Below are positions 7,967 through 13,559 of a stretch of 13,559 bases of DNA, piece by piece (position 1 is the first letter of the stretch; each line of letters starts with the position of its first letter). This DNA comes from an uncultured Bacteroidales bacterium. GTDB lineage: Bacteria; Bacteroidota; Bacteroidia; Bacteroidales; Paludibacteraceae. The position numbers were made by a program, and so were the translations under genes. The notes under the pieces were generated by a model. It was not told the origin of the DNA and made no database searches. It saw only the letters and a program-made list of their open reading frames with translations. Location: assembly GCA_937907165.1 (NCBI GenBank), contig CALCUH010000217.1, positions 1 through 13,559 of the forward strand, given 5' to 3'.

Positions 7967-8473
7967 ATGATTCACACAAAGAAAGGATGGTTGTTGGTTC
8001 TATTGATGGTGGGAATGACCCAACTGGCCTTCGCGCAAATAAGCGTGAAATCCCTTATCGTGGAATTGAACAATCCTGTCAATCAAAAAACAGAATTGGT
8101 ATTCGCTCTCAGCGAAACGCCAAAGTATTGGACGCAAGGCGAAACCCTTGTCATCAAGAGTTCCTCTTTCAAGGGGGAAGCCGAATTGGCCAATGTGAAA
8201 CAAATCACCTTCTCCAATGCGGTTCCTACCGTATCCGTAACAGAAAATCTGTCCGACCAAATCTCCGTATTCCCTAATCCGACCACGGAGATGATCTTCG
8301 TCCGCGGCATCTCCGGCACACAATCGGTGACGCTCACAGACGTTTCAGGACGTACTCTTAACATCCTTGCCGGAGGAAACGACGGCATGGTTTCCATCAA
8401 CGTATCGGGGCTCGCCCCAGCCACCTATATTCTTTCGGTGGATGGTCAAACATTTAAATTCATAAAGAAATGA
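7967..8473 (+). CDS. Small secreted protein with T9SS type A sorting domain, 168 aa
   Basis: An N-terminal signal peptide (hydrophobic LLVLLMVGMTQLAFAQ, cleavage after AFA or so) is followed by a short beta-rich segment (residues ~25-95: SLIVELNN, ELVFALSETPKYW, TLVIKSSSF, VKQITFSN). That layout resembles the short 'sequence-to-be-read-as-value' leaders found on many Bacteroidales surface proteins. Residues ~99-168 are a T9SS type A C-terminal domain: VFPNPT (101-106), a central VTLTDVSGRTL, the SGLAPATYILSV strand and a basic FKFIKK end. Known members of this domain family are exported across the outer membrane by the type IX system, with the domain then removed and the protein attached to surface lipopolysaccharide or released. 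It is the first gene of the operon and its stop overlaps the next start (ATGA), indicating tight co-translation. It may be a surface partner or anchor for the CotH-like proteins, which lack such a domain. Confidence 0.9.
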   Translation: MIHTKKGWLLVLLMVGMTQLAFAQISVKSLIVELNNPVNQKTELVFALSETPKYWTQGETLVIKSSSFKGEAELANVKQITFSNAVPTVSVTENLSDQISVFPNPTTEMIFVRGISGTQSVTLTDVSGRTLNILAGGNDGMVSINVSGLAPATYILSVDGQTFKFIKK

Positions 8474-10074
8474 AAAAGCAGGCGCTATTAGGGGCGATGT
8501 CTTTCATTTTCGTTGGACAAGCCCTATCACAAAACAGTGTGATAATCGAGAAAACTGATGGTTCCGTCATCGAATACCCGCTCTCGGCGGTCGACACCTT
8601 GTCGGACAACAGCAACATGCACAAGATGACCCTCTCCTATCCGAAGGCGGAGCGTAAACTGGCTCCCGCTAAAACGATTTCTGCAAGTGAGGTGGATTTG
8701 AAGAAAAAGGATCTAAAACAGAGCTTTAACGTATTGACCTCCCTCACCTTGAGCACGAAGGAGAACCTGAATGTCCGTCAAGAAGTGGAAGGAACCGACA
8801 TCACGGTAGTATTTCCCTACCTCTCGGATTTCTCAAGCATAAAAGTTGAATTCGAAACCACCGGCGCGTTTGTCTTCCTCAACGGGAAGCAAATCGAAAG
8901 CGGAGCAAGCGCGGATTTCTCACAAAGCAGGGAATTGAAAGTGATAGCGTTCAATGGAGACGTGAGGACCTATAACATCACCGTAGTCAATTCGGGTCTG
9001 CCCGTCCTTGATTTCGAGACCAAGGAGAGCGTGGGCGACGATTGGGCGCTCGGACAATTCACCATCAAGGGCAGCGACGGAAAATCCTCTTTCAACGACT
9101 CCCAAACCAAACTGAAAGGTCACGGAAGCCACTTCAAAGAGAGTCTGAAGAACTCATACAACCTCAAATTCGACAAAAAGACTTCCATCTTAGGATTGCC
9201 AGCGGGCAAGAGATGGGTGCTCCTCTCCAACGCATACGACAAGACCCTGATACGTTCTTCCGTAGCGTTTGACATCGCCTCCAGCTCTCTCTTCTCCTTC
9301 CCTTGGATTCCGCAATCCAAGCCAGTGGAGCTGATTCTGAACGGCAAATACATGGGAAGCTACACATTAGTAGAGCAAATCCGTGTGAGCGAAGAACGTG
9401 TGAAAGAGGGCATCATCGTCTCCACGAATGATGTTTTGGAAGCGGACGACGACGCTTTCAAATCGGAGCAGAGCGGCATGGTGTTCGTCATGCGCGACCC
9501 AGAGACAGGCGTATCGGGCACCAAGCTCATGCAGACACAAAAACTGATTGAGAAAATCGAAAAATCGATGATGGCGGGCAAGTCAGACTACCTAGACTAT
9601 TTCGACCTGCAAAGCTTCGCTGACTGGTTCGTGTTCAACGAAATACTCAAAAACGAAGAGGCCATCTCCTCCAACGCCTACATGACCATCTCGCCAGACA
9701 ACGTCATCAGCATGGGACCGATTTGGGACATGAGCAAAACGATGGGAGGCGAATACGGCGACGGATTCAAAAACTCCATCTTAGAGAATACGCCTTGGTT
9801 CAGCCACCTTCTGAAAGAGAGCAAGTTCAAAAGCCTCGTAAAGAGCAAACTGGCTGAGGTGATAAATGATAGGGCTTCCTTCGATAAAATCATTGAAAAG
9901 AGAGCCGAAACGGTGAAATATTCGGTCATGGGCGACACACAAGTGTGGAACAAACTTGGAGCGAACATTCTCGATAATGGTTCCGTCTCCAAGCAATACG
10001 ACATGGAGGTCATCAAACTGATGAGCTGGTTGAGCAACCGTCTGGACTGGCTGGAATCGAACATGAACTATTAA
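8470..10074 (+). CDS. Secreted CotH-kinase-like protein with degenerate active site, 534 aa
   Basis: The signal peptide is MKKQALLGAMSFIFVGQALS|QN. Residues ~25-75 are a short leader with IEKTDGSVIEYPLSAVDTL. Residues ~88-173 form an Ig-like/DUF5018-like beta domain ending in VVNSGLPVL (172-180). Residues ~195-534 form the CotH domain. Recognisable CotH landmarks are KGHGSH (216-221) in place of the KGRGNS glycine loop, conserved Lys233, LGLPAGKRWVLLSN, PVELILNGKYMGSY, ADWFVFNEILKN and MGPIWD (415-420). CotH proteins are atypical kinases (the Bacillus spore-coat enzyme phosphorylates CotB/CotG). Here the catalytic NxD Asp is replaced by Glu397 (N395-E-E) and the canonical WDFD is W419-D-M-S, so it is probably weak or inactive as a kinase. 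It overlaps the upstream gene by 4 nt. No T9SS sorting domain is visible, and the C-terminus is the family's amphipathic SWLSNRLDWLES helix. Confidence 0.88.
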   Translation: MKKQALLGAMSFIFVGQALSQNSVIIEKTDGSVIEYPLSAVDTLSDNSNMHKMTLSYPKAERKLAPAKTISASEVDLKKKDLKQSFNVLTSLTLSTKENLNVRQEVEGTDITVVFPYLSDFSSIKVEFETTGAFVFLNGKQIESGASADFSQSRELKVIAFNGDVRTYNITVVNSGLPVLDFETKESVGDDWALGQFTIKGSDGKSSFNDSQTKLKGHGSHFKESLKNSYNLKFDKKTSILGLPAGKRWVLLSNAYDKTLIRSSVAFDIASSSLFSFPWIPQSKPVELILNGKYMGSYTLVEQIRVSEERVKEGIIVSTNDVLEADDDAFKSEQSGMVFVMRDPETGVSGTKLMQTQKLIEKIEKSMMAGKSDYLDYFDLQSFADWFVFNEILKNEEAISSNAYMTISPDNVISMGPIWDMSKTMGGEYGDGFKNSILENTPWFSHLLKESKFKSLVKSKLAEVINDRASFDKIIEKRAETVKYSVMGDTQVWNKLGANILDNGSVSKQYDMEVIKLMSWLSNRLDWLESNMNY

Positions 10075-10098
10075 CGGACCCATTAAATTTCGAATAAG

Positions 10099-13000
10099 AT
10101 GAAACGATATATCATATCATACGCGCTTTCAATGCTCGCCGTCATCCCGGCGACAGCGCAAAAAGAGATTGAAGCAGGAGGAAATGGCGAGACTGAGTAC
10201 TTCGATTGGGACAAGGTCGACAGCGTCCGCTACGGGAAGGAGAACCAATACATCGATTTGAACTTTCCGGTGGATGACATCAAAAAAATCACCTTCTCGA
10301 TAAAGGAGAAAACGAACATTTCCAACACCGACCAAGCTGTGACCGGCAACGCCCTCGAACGCGTCTATATCACGGCGGAAGCCAACCAAGGAACAATACT
10401 AGCGGACGTCGAAGGAACGAAAAGCGGGAATAGTTTCTCCCTCTTCGTACCTTATCTGACAGACTTCTCCCAATTAGCCATCTCCTTCACCACGAAAGGA
10501 ACTGTATATGTCGAGAAAGCCTTGCAGAAGAGCGGTGTGACGAAAAACAACTTCGGCAAAGAACTTACCTATAAAGTGGTCGCATCAACCGGAGAGACAA
10601 ACACATATACCATCAAAGTATATAATTCCGGACTTCCTGTGGTCAACATCAAAACGACCGATAAAGAGGCGCTCTCATCCAATTGGTCCGCGATGTGTCC
10701 GATGGAGATCAAAGACGCGAAAGGAAAGATCAAGTACACAGGCGACCTAAGCCTGAAACTCAAAGGCGGTAAATATTCGCAAGCGGAGAAACGCTCTTTG
10801 GGTCTGAAATTGGACAAGAAAGCGAGCCTTTTAGGATTATCGCAAGGAAAACGCTGGACGCTCAACTCCAACAACGACGACGCCTCGCTTCTTAGAAACC
10901 AGCTCGGTTTCTTCATAGGAGCCAATTGGGCAGATTTAGATTGGACGCCTTCGGCTCTTCCCGTGGAATTGGTCGTAAACGGAGAACATAAAGGAAGCTA
11001 CCTACTGAGCGAAGACCCACGCATCGCCGACGGAAGAATCAAGACAGGAACATTGCTTGAAATCTCGGACGACGTGGACGAGACAGATCCGCACTTCACC
11101 GCTTCGGAATCCAACCTCACATTCAAAGTGACAGACCCGGACGATGCGGATGTTTCCTCCCTAAAAGAGACAATCGACGCCTTCGAAAAAGCGCTTTACG
11201 GCTCCAACTTCAAAGACGCGAGCAGAGGATATAAAAGTCTGATAGACGTGAATAGTTTCGTGGATTGGTTCCTAATCAACGAAATATGCGGCAACAAAGA
11301 CGCGGCATTCAAATCGAACTGCTTCCTCAACATAAACGCTGAGAAAAAGATTGTCATGGGTCCAACCTATACCATGGAAGACTTCATGGGCAATGAGAAC
11401 GCGTCAGAAGAGGGATTCGTCATCAGAAACGAAGGATGGTTCGCCAGATTATTCGAAGATCCGTCATTCGTGGAACTTGTGGTAAAGAGGTTCGATGAAA
11501 TAAAAGGCAACGTGAAACAACTCAGCGCCGAAGCGGAATCGATGAGAACGGAAATCGCCCTCTCCTACGAAGCAGACCAAGCCCTTTGGAGCAACGGGAA
11601 AGCGAACAACCAAGAGAGTGAAATCTCCAATACCATAAAATGGTTGGAGAAGAGAATCGAATGGCTCGACGGGCGTTTCCAAAACGATGCGCAGACGGCA
11701 AAGGAAGACAGGAACGGAAGCAACGAAATAAATAGCTTCTCCATAGAGAAAAACCAAAACGGCAACGCCTTATTGTCCGATTACAAAGCGACGATAAACG
11801 GTAATAACATAGACGTATTCATTCCATACCTTGTAAAATTCGATTTGAAAGCGAGCTTCAACACCTCATCAGGTGCCAAGGTATACGTGAACGGAGAGGA
11901 GATCAAGAGCGGCTCCAGCATAGTAAACTATCTGAAACCTGTCCTCTTCAAGGTAGTCTCCTCATCGGGCGATGTGAGAACCTACAACGTGAACGTCCAC
12001 AACAGCGGATTGCCTGTCCTCTACTTAAACACGCCGAACAATAAAGGCATCACATCCAAGACCGAATGGATAGACAAGACAGACATGGTCATGTACAACA
12101 AGGACGGATCCATCAACTACGATTCAGGTGAAGACAAGGTACAAGTGAAAGGACGCGGAAACTCCACATGGGACGCCAGCGACAAAAAACCATACGCCAT
12201 CAAACAAAACAAGAAGACGGAAGTGTTAGGTATGCTGGAACATAAAAGATGGGTCTTGATGGCCAACTACTACGATGCCACATTCTTGAGAAACGAAATG
12301 GCTAATTTCTTAGCCAAAAGATACACGACTGCCGATTGGGCGCCGAGCGGTTTCAACATAGAACTAGTATTGAACGGTAAACATGTCGGCAACTACTACT
12401 TCTGCGAACAAGCAAAAATAAACGACGCCAGAGTGCCGGGACAATACTTGGTGGAGGCCGACTATAAAATCAAATCCACAGGTGGTGGCGGTATGTTTAA
12501 TATGTGGGGCAACAACAGTGGTAACGACGATCCAGGCTACCAATTCGAAGGCGAGAAGAGTAAGAACGTATTCAACGTGAAACACCCTGAAGTACCAGAC
12601 AACAGCCAAGAGCTGCAATACGTGAAAGGTAAGATCAATGACTTGGAGAACGCACTCTACGGAGGCAATTGGAATAAGGTAAAAGAATTGATAGACCTTC
12701 CAAGTTTCGCGGACTGGTACGTCATCAAAGAGTTGAGTAAGGACTATGACGGAAACATGTTCACCAGCTGCTATTGCCACATCATGGAAGACGGCATCAT
12801 CCGCATGGGTCCGGTATGGGATTTCGACTTGGCATTCGGAGGAAACCCGTTTGAAAACATGTTCGGCGGCGGAGGCGGCATGTGGAATATGGGAGGCGGC
12901 GGTACCGACTACGCTTGGTACAACGAGCCACAAGATTATTACATCGGCGCCAAGGAACAAGCGACCGGCACAAACTGGTTCCTCAAATTCTTCGAGCAAA

Positions 13001-13284
13001 AAGAGTTCCTGAAGTTAGTGAAGGAGCGTATAGATTGGATGGTGGAAGACATGGACGTCATCATGGACTACATCGACCAAAAAGGGAAAGAAGTAGAACT
13101 TTCAGCCACAGTGAGTCAATCCAGGAACTCTGCCGGAGGAGGAGGCTTTAGTATGTGGGGAGGACAATCTTCGGGTTCCAACGTGACCATCGAGCAATAC
13201 CAATCAGACGTAAAAGTCATGAAGGATTTCATCAAAAACAGACTTCTTTGGATTCAGGAAGACCTTAGAAAGAGAAACTTATAA
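10099..13284 (+). CDS. Secreted double CotH-kinase-like protein (pseudokinase + intact domain), 1061 aa
   Basis: A signal peptide (MKRYIISYALSMLAVIPATA|QK) and a short leader (~20-75) precede two tandem modules. Module 1 has an Ig-like domain (~80-173), YNSGLPVV (175-182) and a CotH domain (~190-535). Its glycine loop is KGGKYSQA (222-229) rather than KGRGNSTW, Asp401 of NKD is kept, and the WDFD site is Y424-T-M-E, so it should be inactive. Module 2 has an Ig-like domain (~545-632), HNSGLPVLY (634-642) and a canonical CotH domain (~645-1061). It carries KGRGNSTW (684-691), KKPYAIK (696-702), HKRWVLMANYYDATFLRNEM, Asp884 in K-D-Y-D and GPVWDFDLAFG (904-914, Asp908 and Asp910). Asp884 and Asp908 fit the pair identified as catalytic in Bacillus CotH. 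Three Gly-rich Met/Trp inserts (795-804, 923-935, 1013-1022) occur only in module 2. No T9SS domain is seen. It lies 24 nt after the 534-aa gene in the same operon and is followed by a terminator. Confidence 0.9.
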   Translation: MKRYIISYALSMLAVIPATAQKEIEAGGNGETEYFDWDKVDSVRYGKENQYIDLNFPVDDIKKITFSIKEKTNISNTDQAVTGNALERVYITAEANQGTILADVEGTKSGNSFSLFVPYLTDFSQLAISFTTKGTVYVEKALQKSGVTKNNFGKELTYKVVASTGETNTYTIKVYNSGLPVVNIKTTDKEALSSNWSAMCPMEIKDAKGKIKYTGDLSLKLKGGKYSQAEKRSLGLKLDKKASLLGLSQGKRWTLNSNNDDASLLRNQLGFFIGANWADLDWTPSALPVELVVNGEHKGSYLLSEDPRIADGRIKTGTLLEISDDVDETDPHFTASESNLTFKVTDPDDADVSSLKETIDAFEKALYGSNFKDASRGYKSLIDVNSFVDWFLINEICGNKDAAFKSNCFLNINAEKKIVMGPTYTMEDFMGNENASEEGFVIRNEGWFARLFEDPSFVELVVKRFDEIKGNVKQLSAEAESMRTEIALSYEADQALWSNGKANNQESEISNTIKWLEKRIEWLDGRFQNDAQTAKEDRNGSNEINSFSIEKNQNGNALLSDYKATINGNNIDVFIPYLVKFDLKASFNTSSGAKVYVNGEEIKSGSSIVNYLKPVLFKVVSSSGDVRTYNVNVHNSGLPVLYLNTPNNKGITSKTEWIDKTDMVMYNKDGSINYDSGEDKVQVKGRGNSTWDASDKKPYAIKQNKKTEVLGMLEHKRWVLMANYYDATFLRNEMANFLAKRYTTADWAPSGFNIELVLNGKHVGNYYFCEQAKINDARVPGQYLVEADYKIKSTGGGGMFNMWGNNSGNDDPGYQFEGEKSKNVFNVKHPEVPDNSQELQYVKGKINDLENALYGGNWNKVKELIDLPSFADWYVIKELSKDYDGNMFTSCYCHIMEDGIIRMGPVWDFDLAFGGNPFENMFGGGGGMWNMGGGGTDYAWYNEPQDYYIGAKEQATGTNWFLKFFEQKEFLKLVKERIDWMVEDMDVIMDYIDQKGKEVELSATVSQSRNSAGGGGFSMWGGQSSGSNVTIEQYQSDVKVMKDFIKNRLLWIQEDLRKRNL

Positions 13285-13305
13285 CTTCGTTGTTTTCATG
13301 AAGAG

Positions 13306-13349
13306 AATGCGGTCGGGGTAGAAACAATGCCTCGCCGCATTTTCGTTTT
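13306..13349 (+). terminator. Intrinsic terminator of the CotH operon
   Basis: AATGCGG (13306-13312) pairs with CCGCATT (13335-13341). The helix continues, after a bulged T, through CGGGG (13314-13318) with CCTCG (13330-13334, one G-T pair), closing an 11-nt loop. A TTCGTTTT tract follows. It starts about 20 nt after the stop of the 1061-aa gene and so closes the operon. Confidence 0.8.
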
Positions 13350-13453
13350 ATAGCGTTAACGATGAACGCAAAGGTGGATGACAACTAATGCGCGCGCAGA
13401 GTTCGATTAGGGGTTAAGCAATCACAGGAATCGATTAAATACCATAAAATTAT

Positions 13454-13543
13454 TGGCGTCCGCTAAACTAGAAAAGGCATACCAAATATTCGGCAACATG
13501 AGTAAATTAATGGTGTCCGCTAAACTTGAAAAGGCGTACCAAA
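13454..13543. repeat. Pair of 33-bp direct repeats at the right edge
   Basis: Copy 1 (13454-13486) and copy 2 (13511-13543) share 30 of 33 bases, including GTCCGCTAAACT and GAAAAGGC. They are offset by 57 bp, with weaker similarity just beyond each copy (TTCGGC versus GTCAGC). No coding frame is present. Such repeated sequence at an intergenic edge could be the end of a mobile element, an interspersed repeat or a regulatory element. The window ends 16 bases after copy 2, so its extent cannot be seen. Confidence 0.8.
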
Positions 13544-13559
13544 ATAGTCAGCGATGCCA

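Noticed and set aside
8000..8424. Minus-strand open frames antisense to the 168-aa gene
   Set aside because: The plus frame has a signal peptide and T9SS sorting domain, a promoter and a leader; the antisense frames have none of these.
12364..12999. Minus-strand open frame of 211 codons inside the 1061-aa CotH gene
   Set aside because: It is antisense to a well-supported domain containing WDFD and Gly-rich motifs. Its product has no recognisable domain and reflects codon bias of the real gene.
12838..13155. Gly-rich coding repeats considered as a CRISPR or tandem DNA repeat
   Set aside because: The similarity is at the protein level (Gly codons and M-W). The DNA units vary in length and spacing and lie inside a continuous coding frame.

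Overview
The window looks like Bacteroidota DNA, probably Bacteroidales-like. The supporting signs are a T9SS type A C-terminal sorting domain, two promoter-like sites matching the Bacteroidota TAnnTTTG -7 element, start codons without obvious Shine-Dalgarno sequences, and a very large secreted protein with the 'YYDQAGNLV..VPPAGV' signature of Bacteroidota RHS-like proteins. Every protein gene in the window has an N-terminal signal peptide, so this is an envelope/export region. No replication, tRNA or rRNA genes are seen.

Layout. The left half (1-7234) is a minus-strand operon of at least three genes. In transcription order these are a 247-aa periplasmic/envelope protein with a possible LolA-like fold, a 2105-aa FN3 / RHS-like / beta-propeller surface protein, and the first ~36 codons of a further secreted protein cut by the window edge. 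The two intergenic gaps are both exactly 31 nt. A promoter candidate for this operon lies at about 7326-7359.

The middle (7235-7966) is an AT-rich, protein-free 732-bp spacer. It holds the divergent promoters of both operons and, between them, a plus-strand structured RNA candidate (about 7571-7730). That candidate has a 12-bp bulged helix, small apical hairpins and its own intrinsic terminator.

The right half (7967-13284) is a plus-strand operon of three genes. The first is a small T9SS-sorted surface protein. It overlaps by ATGA a 534-aa CotH-kinase-like protein, which is followed 24 nt later by a 1061-aa protein with two CotH-kinase-like domains. An intrinsic terminator closes the operon at 13306-13349. 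Together the operon encodes three copies of one module (an Ig-like domain, an 'NSGLPV' linker and a CotH domain). Only the last copy keeps the full set of family catalytic motifs. The other two have lost different halves of the active-site acidic pair, which suggests a pseudokinase/pseudokinase/kinase set exported with a cell-surface partner.

The right edge (13454-13543) carries two copies of a 33-bp direct repeat of unknown origin, cut off by the window end.

The most unusual items are the three-module CotH cassette with complementary active-site losses, the unassigned structured RNA, and the RHS-like protein whose RHS core is replaced by a terminal beta-propeller.
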